A stretch of DNA of 64,000 nt from a bacterium (lineage in GTDB: Bacteria; Auribacterota; Tritonobacteria; UBA1439), in the NCBI GenBank assembly GCA_028716845.1, contig JAQUPF010000004.1:62001-126000 (forward strand), in the 5' to 3' direction. This document shows, one piece after another, positions 8,271 through 17,466 of this stretch. Made by a program: the position numbers and the translations under genes. Position 1 is the stretch's first letter. Every line of letters begins with the position of its first letter. The notes beneath the pieces were generated by a model. The model was not told where the DNA came from. It did no database searches and saw nothing but the letters and a program-made list of their open reading frames with translations.

Positions 8271-9752
8271 TCACGCCGGCGGGAGGAATCTCCGGATGAC
8301 GGCCGCGATCCGGGGGCCGACCACGCCGACGTCGTGGCGCTCCCGCACCTTCCGGGCGCCCCGCTCCCCCATCGCGCGACGCAGGGGGGGGGAATCCAGC
8401 AGCTCGAGCACCCGCCCCGCCATCGCCTCGCAGTCGAGGTACGGCACGACGAAGCCGCAGTCGTCCTCCACGAACTCCGGCGCGCCGCCCCCCCCGTCGA
8501 AGCAGACGATCGGTTTCCCGAGGGAGGCCGCCTCCAGCATCACGAGCGGGAACGGGTCCTCCCGGGAGACGAGGGCGAAGACGTCGAAGAGGGAGAAGTA
8601 GTCGAGCGGGTTCCGCCGGAGGCCGGTGAAGCAGACGCTCCCCTCGAGGCCCAGGCGCCTGACGTCGTGCCTGAAGGTGCCGATGACCGGGCCGTCCTCG
8701 TCCCCGCCGACCCAGAGGAAGAAGACGGGCCGGTCGGGAGAGCGGCCCCGGACCAGCCGGGCGAGGTGGACGAACAGGTCGGACCCCTTCCGCCAGTCCA
8801 CCGTCCCCGCCGCCCCCACGATCGGGGCGCCCCCGGGGATCCGGAGGGAATCCCGGACCTTCCTCGCCCCCTCCTCCGACGGTGGAGACCAGGACCGGAG
8901 GGGGAGGAACTCGTGCACCACGTCGATCATCCCCTCCGGGACCTTCAGGTTCCGCATGAGGCTCAGCTTCACCGCGCGGGACGCCGCGATGTAGTGCGCG
9001 GTGGTCTCCCGCACGGCGTCGTTGTTCGGGCTGCCCGTGATGTGCTGCATGCAATGGTCGAGCTCGTGGGCATGGCAGATGATCGGGCAGCGCAGCGACG
9101 AGAGCTCGGCCTGGATGACGCCGTTCGAGATGGTGTTGGAGTAGATCAGGCCGATGCCGGCCCGCGCGTACCGGCGGCGCATTCGGTCCGCGTGCGCCTT
9201 CTCCTCCTCCGGGGATGGGGGCGGCGCGCCGGGGGGCGGGGCCTCGTTCCAGAGAATGACGGGGGCCAGTTCCTCGAACTCCGGCTGCAGATCTCCCGGG
9301 TCCTTCAGGAGGATCTCGAACGGGATGTCCGTGTGCTCCTTCAGCCAGCGCAGGAGGTGGAGGAGCACCATCGGCGCGCCCATCACGTGCGCGTTATGCG
9401 AGATGAAGAGCACCTTCCGGCGGCCGGCCCGCGGGCGGGCGGCCCCCGGATCGACGGCCGCCCCCTCGTAAAGGGGACGCGGCGAGCGGTGCATCTCCAC
9501 CGCCCGCGCGATCTCCCCCCCCTTCCCCACGTGGCGGCCGAACAGCCGCCGGAGCCATTCCCTGACGGCGTACCACCTCGTCCCGAAGCGCCAGACCGCC
9601 GTCTTCTCGATCTCGGCCAGGGCGAACTCGAGCTTCCGGAGCCGGACATCGAGGTCCCAGATCCGGTCATCCTTCAGGGCGAGGAGCCGCTCCACGGAGG
9701 CCCTGTCGAAGGCTGACTCCTTTTCCCGCACGTTCGCTTCGTCGCCGCTCAT
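8271..9752 (-). CDS. Glycosyltransferase family 4 protein with N-terminal coiled coil
   Basis: 493 residues from the ATG at 9752, first gene of the minus-strand operon. Residues 1-75 form a charged helical region (RLLALKDDRIWDLDVRLRKL) ending in a WRFGTRWYAVREWLRRLFGR motif, much like the tail of the adjacent GT2. The GT-B domain follows: VLFISHNAHVMGAPMVLLHL with a GAPM loop, GAAGTVDWRKGSDLFV, and REDPFPLVMLEAASLGKPIV, a full E-x7-E donor motif, then FVEDDCGFVVPY. The best-conserved GT4 in the operon. The helical start could pair with the coiled coil of the GT2 at 7126 and hold the two enzymes together at the membrane (inference). Confidence 0.86.
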   Translation of the reverse strand: MSGDEANVREKESAFDRASVERLLALKDDRIWDLDVRLRKLEFALAEIEKTAVWRFGTRWYAVREWLRRLFGRHVGKGGEIARAVEMHRSPRPLYEGAAVDPGAARPRAGRRKVLFISHNAHVMGAPMVLLHLLRWLKEHTDIPFEILLKDPGDLQPEFEELAPVILWNEAPPPGAPPPSPEEEKAHADRMRRRYARAGIGLIYSNTISNGVIQAELSSLRCPIICHAHELDHCMQHITGSPNNDAVRETTAHYIAASRAVKLSLMRNLKVPEGMIDVVHEFLPLRSWSPPSEEGARKVRDSLRIPGGAPIVGAAGTVDWRKGSDLFVHLARLVRGRSPDRPVFFLWVGGDEDGPVIGTFRHDVRRLGLEGSVCFTGLRRNPLDYFSLFDVFALVSREDPFPLVMLEAASLGKPIVCFDGGGGAPEFVEDDCGFVVPYLDCEAMAGRVLELLDSPPLRRAMGERGARKVRERHDVGVVGPRIAAVIRRFLPPA

Positions 9753-10053
9753 GGCATACCGTTTCGGAGCCCCGTCGGATTGTGACGCCCGGGAGGCGCG
9801 ACCGCGAGGCCGCTCCCGGAATGCGCGGATTATGGTAGCAAGAAAGAAAGCCCCTTCACATACCATTCAGGGAGAGGCCGCCCGGGATGCCGGCCGGGGG
9901 CCGCGGAAAGTATCGCTTTACCGCCCGGGAGCAAATTCGATATATAATGCCGGAAGGCACACACCGCCGGCCCGACGGGGCCGCGGGCACCCGCCGGGCG
10001 CGCGCACCGATGCCGGTCCCCGTTCCCCGGCCCCCCGGCGCCATCGGGTCCAT
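9753..10053. promoter_or_regulatory. Shared upstream region of two divergent glycosyltransferase operons
   Basis: These 301 bases separate the minus operon (start 9752) from the plus operon (start 10054). On the plus strand TATAAT at 9943-9948 is a perfect -10 hexamer about 105 bases before the gene, but no convincing -35 lies at normal distance (TTTACC at 9917-9922 is 20 bases away). On the minus strand CATAAT (9834-9829), downstream of an AT-rich stretch, could serve the other operon. No gene is evident. Confidence 0.45.
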
Positions 10054-11505
10054 ATGGGCAACCGGTTACTGGACATATTCGTCATCAACTGGTCGGGCGG
10101 GGAGTTTCTCGGGGAGTGCCTGGAATCCCTCTCGAGGATGGACTATTCCCCCCGAAGGATCACCCTCCTCGACCCGCGGAACGAGAACCGCGCCGAATCC
10201 ATTGAGGGAATTCCCGGCCCGATCGAGCGCGCGGCCGTCCCCCCCGGCGCCTCCCACGCCGATCTCCTGAACAGGGCGCTCGGAATGGTCCGTGAGGATG
10301 CCGCGTACGTCGCCTTCGTCGACAGCGCCGTCGGGGTGGAGCCCGAATGGGCGGGCGCCCTGACCGGGGCAGCGGAGGCGAACGGTCGCGCCGGCGTCCT
10401 CATACCGAAGGTCCTGTGCGCGGAGGCCCCGCGGGCCGTCTTCTGCCTCGGTATCAGGACCGGCGCGGAGGGGCGGATATGGGAAGCCCGCCACCTGAAG
10501 GCCGATTCGGCCTCCCTCCCGGACGAGGACCCCGTCGCGCCGTACTGGGGGGCGGCGCTCTTTCCGAAATCCGTCACGGATGCGGTGGGGGCCTTCGACC
10601 GGGCGTTCGGCGTCCATTACGACATGGTCGACTACTGTCTCCGGGCGGCGCGGGCCGGCTGGGGGCGCGTCAGGGTCCCGGAGGCGCGCGCGCTTCTCCG
10701 GCGTCCGACGCCCGTGCACGAGAGCATGGTCAAATCGGATTTCCTGCTCAATCAGGCGAGGCTGATGCTGCTCTTCTATCCGCCGGCGGCGGCGTTCTCC
10801 GGTATCGCGGCGCTCCTCGGGACCGCCCTCTTCGACAGGCGGGGGAGGAGGATGGCGGGCTCCGACCTGCCGGACAGGGGGGGGAGGCGCAGGGCGCTGG
10901 CCGGGGTCATCGGATCGATCCCCCCGCTCCTCCTCGCCCGCCTGCGGCGGCCCCGCGCCGCGACCCCCGCGCGGCGGGGCCCGGACTGCACATCGAGATC
11001 CCCGAGGATGCTGAAGCGATTCCACCCGTCACCTTCCTGCGACCGCTTGTTCCCCTCCCGCATCCTCATGGGCGTCAGCGACGCCTTTCTCGGCGACGGA
11101 TGGACCGAACTGGAGCGGGACTCCCTCGACGGCCATCCGGCGATCCGGTACCGCCGGATGGCGAAGGCGGGCGGGGCGTTCCTCGCGACGCGCAGGGAGG
11201 GGCCCGTGGTGCTCCAGCTCTGCCTCTCCAATCCGTTCCCGGAGTTCCCGGCCCACCCGGTGCGGGTATCGCTCGACGGAGAACCCGCGGGGGAGATCGC
11301 CGTCCACGCCCCCGGCTGGAGGACCTTCCACCTCCCCATCGGCGGGGCGGATGGCCCCCTCGAGATCACGCTCGAGGCGGCCATGACCCGGCGCGAACGG
11401 ATCGCGGGAAGATATGCGGACGTCTCGCTGAAGGTCTCGGAGATCGCGGTATTCCCCGCGGGCTCCCCCTTCCTCAGGGACCCGCTCCCCCCGGTGCCGG
11501 AATGA
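10054..11505 (+). CDS. GT2-like protein with degenerate active site and C-terminal accessory domain
   Basis: 483 residues from the ATG at 10054. It aligns along its length with the GT2s at 12758 and 22017: DIFVINWSGGEFLGECLESL matches their opening strand, VAFVDSAVGVEPEW matches their VALLNNDTEV.PGW, and FGVHYDMVDYCLRA matches IHYCEDVDLCVRI. In the first pair the NNDTE metal-binding motif has become VDSAV; in the second the acidic pair ED has become DM. Both catalytic signatures are therefore eroded. After about residue 320 comes a separate domain (RILMGVSDAFLGDGWTELER) predicted to be beta-rich. The stop overlaps the next start (ATGA). It may be an inactive partner of the neighbouring GTs or use another chemistry. 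Confidence 0.78.
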   Translation: MGNRLLDIFVINWSGGEFLGECLESLSRMDYSPRRITLLDPRNENRAESIEGIPGPIERAAVPPGASHADLLNRALGMVREDAAYVAFVDSAVGVEPEWAGALTGAAEANGRAGVLIPKVLCAEAPRAVFCLGIRTGAEGRIWEARHLKADSASLPDEDPVAPYWGAALFPKSVTDAVGAFDRAFGVHYDMVDYCLRAARAGWGRVRVPEARALLRRPTPVHESMVKSDFLLNQARLMLLFYPPAAAFSGIAALLGTALFDRRGRRMAGSDLPDRGGRRRALAGVIGSIPPLLLARLRRPRAATPARRGPDCTSRSPRMLKRFHPSPSCDRLFPSRILMGVSDAFLGDGWTELERDSLDGHPAIRYRRMAKAGGAFLATRREGPVVLQLCLSNPFPEFPAHPVRVSLDGEPAGEIAVHAPGWRTFHLPIGGADGPLEITLEAAMTRRERIAGRYADVSLKVSEIAVFPAGSPFLRDPLPPVPE

Positions 11506-12761
11506 AGATCCTGCAGATCCACCATCGCTACTGGCCCTACCCCGGGGGCTCGGAACGGTACGTCCAGGAGATGTCCGAACGCCTCGCCGCCGACGGCCAC
11601 GGCGTCACGGTCGTCACCACCGACGCCTGGGACATCGAGCACTTCTACTTCCGGGGGCGGCGGAGGATCGAGACCCGCGCGGAGAGGCACAACGGCGTCT
11701 CCGTCGCGCGGCTCCCCGTCAGGAGATTCCCCCTCCAGCGCTTCGCCTTCAGGCTCCTCGCCTCGCTCCCCTCCCTTCCGGCCAAGGCCATCTTCGCGCA
11801 CCCGTCACCCCTCGTCCCCTCCCTGCGGGGGGAGCTGCGCCGGATGGGCGATGTCGACCTCGTCCATTCCGCGGCCCTCCCGTACACCGCCCTCGTCTAC
11901 GAGGGACTCGCCTTCGCCAGGAGGCGCGGCATCCCGTTCGCCGTCACCCCGTTCCTGCATTTCGGGGAGCCGCACGAGGCGGACGCGATGCTCGCGCACC
12001 TGACGGACGCCCATCTCCACATCTTCCGGGAGAGCGACCTGATCATCGCCCAGACGCGCCTCGAGCGGGAGGTCCTCTGCCGCCTGCCGCTCCGGCCGGA
12101 CAGGATCGTCGTCGTCGGCGTCGGGGTGAACCCCGGGGAGCTGACCGGCGGCGACGGCGCCCGCTTCCGGGCGAGGCACGGCATCGCGCCGAACGACGTC
12201 GTCATCCTCCACGTCGCCGAGATGAGCTCCATGAAGGGCTCCATCCACCTGCTCGAGGCGGTGCGGAGGATCAGCTCCCGGCGGCGGGGCGTCCGGCTCG
12301 TCCTCGCGGGGAACACCATGAAGGATTTCCAGGAGTACCATGACCGCCACAGGGACGCCCTCGCCGGTTTCTGCGTCTTCCCGGGCTGCGTCACGGGGGA
12401 GGAGAAGCGGGACATGTTCGCGGCGTGCGACGTCTACGCCATGCCCTCCAAGAGCGACACCTTCGGCATCGTCTACCTGGAGGCGTGGCTGGCGAGGAAG
12501 CCCGTCATCGGCGCCATGGCGGGGGGCGTGCCGGAGGTGATCGAGGACGGTGTCGACGGCTTCCTCGTCCCCTTCAGTCACGTCCAGATGCTCGCGGAGT
12601 ACCTCTGGAAGCTCGTCAACGACGGGGGGCTGCGGGACGCGATGGGCGCGCGCGGTTACGACAAGGTGTTCGCCCTGCACACGTGGGACAGGAAATACGC
12701 CCTCCTCCGGGACCTGTTCCTGCGGCTCGCGGCGGACCGGGGGCGGACGGCGGCGCCATGA
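11502..12761 (+). CDS. Glycosyltransferase family 4 protein (cassette copy 1)
   Basis: 419 residues. Opens with YWPYPGGSERYVQEMSERLA, the GGSE acceptor loop; LTGGDGARFRARHGIAPND bridges to the donor domain; SKSDTFGIVYLEAWLARKPV is the E-x7-E donor-loop region and is followed by GAMAGGVPEVIEDGVDGFLV, a textbook GT4 nucleotide-sugar site. Closest relatives in the window are the genes at 14253 and 17759, which share the opening and TTDA.(D/H).E. It is coupled to the GT2-like gene upstream (ATGA) and to the GT2 downstream (stop 12759-12761, start 12758). Role: transfer of a hexose-type sugar to a growing glycan is likely; identity unknown. Confidence 0.88.
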   Translation: MKILQIHHRYWPYPGGSERYVQEMSERLAADGHGVTVVTTDAWDIEHFYFRGRRRIETRAERHNGVSVARLPVRRFPLQRFAFRLLASLPSLPAKAIFAHPSPLVPSLRGELRRMGDVDLVHSAALPYTALVYEGLAFARRRGIPFAVTPFLHFGEPHEADAMLAHLTDAHLHIFRESDLIIAQTRLEREVLCRLPLRPDRIVVVGVGVNPGELTGGDGARFRARHGIAPNDVVILHVAEMSSMKGSIHLLEAVRRISSRRRGVRLVLAGNTMKDFQEYHDRHRDALAGFCVFPGCVTGEEKRDMFAACDVYAMPSKSDTFGIVYLEAWLARKPVIGAMAGGVPEVIEDGVDGFLVPFSHVQMLAEYLWKLVNDGGLRDAMGARGYDKVFALHTWDRKYALLRDLFLRLAADRGRTAAP

Positions 12762-14251
12762 ACTCCCCGAAGGTCGCGCTCATCGTCCTCAACCACAACG
12801 GGCTCCACCTCCTCCCCGCCTGCCTCGGCTCCCTCCGGAGGCTCCGCCACGACAACCTCGAGCTGATCCTCGTCGACAACGCGTCGACCGACGGGAGCCT
12901 GGATTTCGTCCGGCGCGCCCACCCGGAGGTGTTCCTCATCCGGAATCCCCTGGACGACGGCTTCCCCTCCGGGATGAACCTCGGCATCCGGCACGCCCTC
13001 GATCGCGGGGCCGAGTACGTCGCCCTCCTGAACAACGACACCGAGGTCGATCCCGGCTGGATATCGGAGATGGTGCGCGTCGCCGGGGCGGATCCGGCCG
13101 TCGGCGCGGTGGCGAGCCGCATGATGTTCATGGACAACCGCCGCCTGATCAACGGCATCGGCGTCTCCATGAACCTCGCCGCCGTCTGCTGGGACACCCA
13201 CCAGGGGAGGATATTCCGCCCGGAGATGGAGCGCTCGGAGGAGACCTACTCCGTCTGCGGCGGGGCGTGCCTCTTCCGGGCGGAGGCGCTCCGCGCGGCC
13301 GGCCTCCTCGACCGCGCCTACATACACTACTGCGAGGACGTGGATCTCTGCGTCCGGATCCGGGACAGGGGGTACCGCATCGTCACCGCCCCGCGGGCGT
13401 TCATCTACCACAAATTCTGCGCCACGCTCGGCCAGGGCTCGCCCCAGAAGACGTACTTCGCCCTCCGCGCGCGCCTCTACCTCATCCTGAAGTTCTATCC
13501 CCCCGACCGGCTCGCCCCCGTCCTCGCGATCGTCTGGCACGACGCCCTGCGGGACCTGGTGCGCTTCGTCGCGGGGAGGCGGTGGGCGCTCGCCCGGGCA
13601 CAGGCGCGCGCCCTCCTCTCCTCCCTCCTGCTCGTCAGGCGGGCGGCCGCGTTCCGGCGCGCCAATCGGGGGCGGTTCGGCCCCGCCGTCCTCGCGGGCG
13701 TCCGGCGGGACCTCGCGGTCGACTGCCTCCCCCCCTACGAGATCGACTACCGCCTCCCCGCGGAGGGGGAGCGGCCCCCCTCGAGGATCCTCGTCGGCGT
13801 CAACGACACGGTCCTGGGGGACGGCTGGCACCGGCGGGAGGGCGGATGCCTCCGCTCCCGCTGGACGACCGACCGGTCGGAGTGCCTCCTCGCGGCGCGG
13901 CCGGGGGAACCGCATGTCCTCCAGCTCCACCTCAGGCAGCCCCACCGCGTCCGGGAGCGGTGCGCCGTCGCCGTCCGCGCCGACGGCGCGGCCGCCGGCA
14001 CCCTCGACTTCCCCACGGGGGGGTGGCACACGCTCCACCTCCCGCTCCGCCCCGCGTCGGAGCGGGTCGCGATCGTCATCGAGCCGGCGGAGATGCTGCG
14101 CCCCGAGGAGACCGGCGAGCGGCGGGATCTCGGCGTCCAGTGCAACGAGGTGAGCCTCCTCCCCGAGGGCTCGCCCCTCATCCGCGCGGAGAGGGTCCGC
14201 GTGCGCCTGGACCCCGCCACGGGCGAGGAACTCGCCGGCGAGGAGGCCTGA
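12758..14251 (+). CDS. Glycosyltransferase family 2 protein with C-terminal accessory domain
   Basis: 497 residues. The GT-A domain (1-300) has VALIVLNHNGLHLLPACLGS, LVDNASTDGS, and VALLNNDTEVDPGW with the metal-binding motif, plus IHYCEDVDLCVRIRDRGYRI, the catalytic-base ED motif: the rhamnosyltransferase-like GT2 pattern. A helical linker (FVAGRRWALARAQARALLSS) joins it to a C-terminal domain from about residue 345 (RILVGVNDTVLGDGWHRREG, later GGWHTLHLPLRP) shared with the genes at 10054 and 22017. It overlaps the upstream gene by 4 bases; the next gene starts one base after its stop. Likely adds a deoxysugar or hexose to an O-antigen or exopolysaccharide. Confidence 0.87.
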   Translation: MNSPKVALIVLNHNGLHLLPACLGSLRRLRHDNLELILVDNASTDGSLDFVRRAHPEVFLIRNPLDDGFPSGMNLGIRHALDRGAEYVALLNNDTEVDPGWISEMVRVAGADPAVGAVASRMMFMDNRRLINGIGVSMNLAAVCWDTHQGRIFRPEMERSEETYSVCGGACLFRAEALRAAGLLDRAYIHYCEDVDLCVRIRDRGYRIVTAPRAFIYHKFCATLGQGSPQKTYFALRARLYLILKFYPPDRLAPVLAIVWHDALRDLVRFVAGRRWALARAQARALLSSLLLVRRAAAFRRANRGRFGPAVLAGVRRDLAVDCLPPYEIDYRLPAEGERPPSRILVGVNDTVLGDGWHRREGGCLRSRWTTDRSECLLAARPGEPHVLQLHLRQPHRVRERCAVAVRADGAAAGTLDFPTGGWHTLHLPLRPASERVAIVIEPAEMLRPEETGERRDLGVQCNEVSLLPEGSPLIRAERVRVRLDPATGEELAGEEA

Positions 14252-14252
14252 G

Positions 14253-15515
14253 GTGCACCTCCTCCAGATCGTCCACCGCTACTGGCCCTACCGCGGCGGC
14301 TCGGAGCAGTACTACCAGGAGATGGCGGAGCGGCTCGCCGCGCGGGGGCACCGCGTCACCGTCCTCACCACCGACGCGTGGGACATCGAGCACCTCTTCA
14401 GGCCGGGGAGGAGGCGCATCGAGGTCCTGCGGGAGAGCCACAACGGAGTCGCGATCAGGCGGTTCCGCGTCCGGCGCTTCCCCGTGGATCACGTCATCGT
14501 CATGCGCTACCTCTCCCGCCTCCCCTCCGCGGCGATGAAGAACATCTTCCGCCCGACCTCCGGCCTCGTCCCGGGCCTCTACGGGCACCTGCTGACGCGG
14601 CGGTTTTCGGACGTGGACATCGTCCACGCCTCCCCGCTCCCGCACAACACGCTCCTGTACGCGGGCCGCCTCATCGCCCGCCGGCGACGGATCCCGCTCG
14701 TCGTCACCCCCTTCATCCACACGGGGGAGCCGTTCGGCGGCCGCGCCGCCGGCGAGTACGGGCGCCCGCACCAGATCGCCCTCCTGAGGAAGGCGGCGCT
14801 CGTGTTCGTCCAGACCGACGCGGAGCGGGCGTTCCTCGCGGCCCGGGGGATCGGCGACGATTCGATCAGCACCCTCGGCATGGGGGTGGATCCGGAGGAG
14901 ATCGCCGGCGGGGACGGCGGCCGGTTCAGGGCGGCGCACGGCATCCCGCCGGAGATCCCCGTCGTGCTCCACGTCGGCGCCCCCCAGCTGGACAAGGGGA
15001 GCGTGCACGTGGTCGAGGCTGCCAGGCTGCTCCTCTCGCGCGGCGACGATCTCCGGGTGGTCATGGCGGGGGTGTGCGGCACCGCCTTCAAGCGCTACCT
15101 CTCGCTGCAGGAGGAGCGGATTCGCGGCAGGATCATCCTCACGGACTTCGTGCAGGGGCGCGAGAAGAAGGACATGTTCCACGCCTGCACGGTCATGGCG
15201 CTCCCCTCGAGGGTGGAGTCGTTCGGGATCGCCTACCTCGAGGCGTGGCTCGCCGGCAAGCCCGTCATCGGGGCGTTCGCGGGGGGCGCCCCCCACGTCA
15301 TCGCCGACGGGGAGGACGGCTGTCTCGTCCCCTTCGCCGACAGCCACATGCTCGCCGAGTACGTCGCCCTCCTCGCCCGGAACCCGTCCCTCGCGCGGGA
15401 AATGGGCGAGCGCGGCAAGCGGAAGGTCCTCGGCGAGGCGACCTGGGAGCGGCGCTTCGAGCGCTTCGAGGCGGCGCTCAGCCGCCTCCTCGGGGAACGG
15501 ACGCCTCGCGGGTGA
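14253..15515 (+). CDS. Glycosyltransferase family 4 protein (cassette copy 2)
   Basis: 420 residues from a GTG one base after the preceding stop. YWPYRGGSEQYYQEMAERLA is the GGSE acceptor loop, TDAWDIEHLFRPGRRRIEVL follows closely as in the gene at 11502, then SISTLGMGVDPEEIAGGDGG. The donor site is VESFGIAYLEAWLAGKPVIG with GGAPHVIADGEDGCLVPF. The similarity to 11502, and of their GT2 partners to each other, points to duplication of a two-gene cassette. Its last 38 bases overlap the 3' end of the convergent SGNH gene. Substrate unknown. Confidence 0.88.
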   Translation: MHLLQIVHRYWPYRGGSEQYYQEMAERLAARGHRVTVLTTDAWDIEHLFRPGRRRIEVLRESHNGVAIRRFRVRRFPVDHVIVMRYLSRLPSAAMKNIFRPTSGLVPGLYGHLLTRRFSDVDIVHASPLPHNTLLYAGRLIARRRRIPLVVTPFIHTGEPFGGRAAGEYGRPHQIALLRKAALVFVQTDAERAFLAARGIGDDSISTLGMGVDPEEIAGGDGGRFRAAHGIPPEIPVVLHVGAPQLDKGSVHVVEAARLLLSRGDDLRVVMAGVCGTAFKRYLSLQEERIRGRIILTDFVQGREKKDMFHACTVMALPSRVESFGIAYLEAWLAGKPVIGAFAGGAPHVIADGEDGCLVPFADSHMLAEYVALLARNPSLAREMGERGKRKVLGEATWERRFERFEAALSRLLGERTPRG

Positions 15516-17466
15516 CCGGGCCGGGCGCGCCGCCGCGCGGCGCCGCCGCTCCCGCGAACGCCGGCATGTTCTCCCCGATCCACCGCAGCATCTCCTCCGC
15601 GACGACCTCGTCCCCGCGCGGGCTCAGGTGCGTGTCGTTGCAGTGATAGAGCAGGGGGGGCGAGAAACTTGCCTCGTGAAGGGCGCGGTGGAGATCGATG
15701 AACGGAATGCCGTTCCGGGCGCAGAAATCAGAAAGGAGCGCCCTTTTCCGGTCGGCCTGTTTCTCGAGCCGGTCCAGGCATTCCGCTGCGTCCATCCCCG
15801 TCATGACGGAGAGATAGCGCCCGGTCCATTCCGGGCCGCGGTCGGCGGCGAGATGTGGCAGGTACACATGGGATTTTGAAGGCATGAAGCAGACGACATA
15901 CCCGATCCCCCGGCTCGCGCATTCGTCCCTGGCCTTTACGAAATCTTCCAGGGCGGTCATCCAGCCCCCGGCGACCCAGTCCATCTCGGGATCGGCGAGA
16001 AGATTCTTCAGCGAATGGGGGCAGAAGGCGATGCGCGGGGCGCCGCGGATCGACGTCAGTTCCAGGTCATTCGCCATCGCGAGCGGCGGGAGGGCGTCCC
16101 CGCCATCCGGATGAGCCCCGGCCGGCGGGGGCTCCGGGGCGGGCGCCGGCTCCACGTAGCGCGGCCGGAGCCGCCCCCACCCCTCCGGCAGGAAATGGGA
16201 GGCGAGCAGATGCTCGAGCGGTGAATCCGTGAAGGCCAGGGGGGGGATGGAGAAGAGGTACGACCATTCCATGAACTCTCTGCAGAGACCGTCGCGGAGG
16301 AACTTGCCGAAGAGGATGTTGTCGTACAGGTCATTCCCCTCGTAGAATACATGGAGCACGAGTCCCGGCCGCCTCGGGAATCCGAACCGCTCCAGGATGA
16401 GCCGCTGCTGGGTCGTTCCCGTGCCGCAGAGGCCGAGATTGGCGCAGGGGACTCCGGATCTCTCCTGGAAGATTTCGCAGAAGGGTCTCGGCGACGTCAG
16501 GCCCTCGAGCAGCGAGTCGCCGAGGAACGCGATCCGCGGATTTCCGGTCCCGTCCCCCGTGATGCGGAATCCGTCATCGTCATAGGCGATCCGGATGTCC
16601 ATGGGGGGATGACAATCCCTCAGGCCGGTCAATTTAAGGTGCCAGAGATCGCCCTCGGAGAACGTGAAGGCCATCCGGCAGTTCGGCTTCCTCCTGAATC
16701 CCATCTGCGCATCGTACAGCGTGTTTCCGCCCCGGATGCGCAGGTAGCGCCTCGGCCGCAGCGGATGGTTTCGGATGCGCTTCTCCACCCGCGCCGGCAT
16801 ATAGGCGGGGAAGAGGCGCAGGAATCCCTCGAGCGTGATCAGCACGGCGCCGGCCATCATGCCGATCGTGATGGCGGCGAACGCAACCCTCCGGCCCTTC
16901 GTCCGCGGCCCGCCCGGCCTCCGCGAGGCGGCCGCCCGGAGCGGGAGGAGGATCGCGAGGCCCGCGATCATCGGGATGAGCGGGAACGGCACGATGCGCA
17001 GGTCGCGCACGCGAACGCCGCCGGAGGATGATTCCAGCGAAAGGACGACCTTTCGCGAGCGGAAACGGAGCGGCACGGATATGTCGCGGGCGCCGCGGAA
17101 TCCCTCCCCGTCGAAAAGGATCTGTTCATCCCCCCCGCCGGAAGGGCGGGCGACAATGCGGAGCCCCGCCGCCGAACCGCCGTCCGGCGGCTCCGCGGAA
17201 AGGCGGAGATGGAATTGGTACAGGGGGGGGAAGGGGAAACGCAGCGCAAAGGTGATCCTCGATACCGGCGGGATGTCGAAGGCCGTGTGGACGATCGAAT
17301 CCCCGTCGATCGGCGTCTCCGTCGTCGGATGCTCCCCTCGGCGCGTGCCGCCCTGATCGACAACGGCGTCCTCGCTCCGCAGGTACTCCGTGGGCAATGC
17401 CAGGAAAAGGAAGAGGGTCGCGAGAATGCCCGAGAGGGCGATCCATGCGGCGGGTGCGCTCCTCAT
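15478..17466 (-). CDS. Membrane-anchored SGNH/GDSL-type hydrolase or O-acyltransferase-like protein
   Basis: 662 residues. Hydrophobic segments lie at about 8-25, 160-178 and 194-214, with a 130-residue extracytoplasmic region between the first two. The SGNH fold follows: IAFLGDSLLEG with Ser318 as nucleophile, GTGTTQQ, FYEGNDLYDN (the Asn block, 377-379), and NDTHLSPRGDEVV with Asp611 and His613 as the remaining triad members. All four blocks are intact. In polysaccharide clusters such proteins transfer or remove acetyl groups, as AlgX/PatB types do; that role is inferred here. Codon use is somewhat less GC-rich than the neighbours. Its end overlaps the convergent GT4 by 38 bases. It has its own promoter near 17718-17746 and a long leader. 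Confidence 0.75.
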   Translation of the reverse strand: MRSAPAAWIALSGILATLFLFLALPTEYLRSEDAVVDQGGTRRGEHPTTETPIDGDSIVHTAFDIPPVSRITFALRFPFPPLYQFHLRLSAEPPDGGSAAGLRIVARPSGGGDEQILFDGEGFRGARDISVPLRFRSRKVVLSLESSSGGVRVRDLRIVPFPLIPMIAGLAILLPLRAAASRRPGGPRTKGRRVAFAAITIGMMAGAVLITLEGFLRLFPAYMPARVEKRIRNHPLRPRRYLRIRGGNTLYDAQMGFRRKPNCRMAFTFSEGDLWHLKLTGLRDCHPPMDIRIAYDDDGFRITGDGTGNPRIAFLGDSLLEGLTSPRPFCEIFQERSGVPCANLGLCGTGTTQQRLILERFGFPRRPGLVLHVFYEGNDLYDNILFGKFLRDGLCREFMEWSYLFSIPPLAFTDSPLEHLLASHFLPEGWGRLRPRYVEPAPAPEPPPAGAHPDGGDALPPLAMANDLELTSIRGAPRIAFCPHSLKNLLADPEMDWVAGGWMTALEDFVKARDECASRGIGYVVCFMPSKSHVYLPHLAADRGPEWTGRYLSVMTGMDAAECLDRLEKQADRKRALLSDFCARNGIPFIDLHRALHEASFSPPLLYHCNDTHLSPRGDEVVAEEMLRWIGENMPAFAGAAAPRGGAPGPVTREASVPRGGG

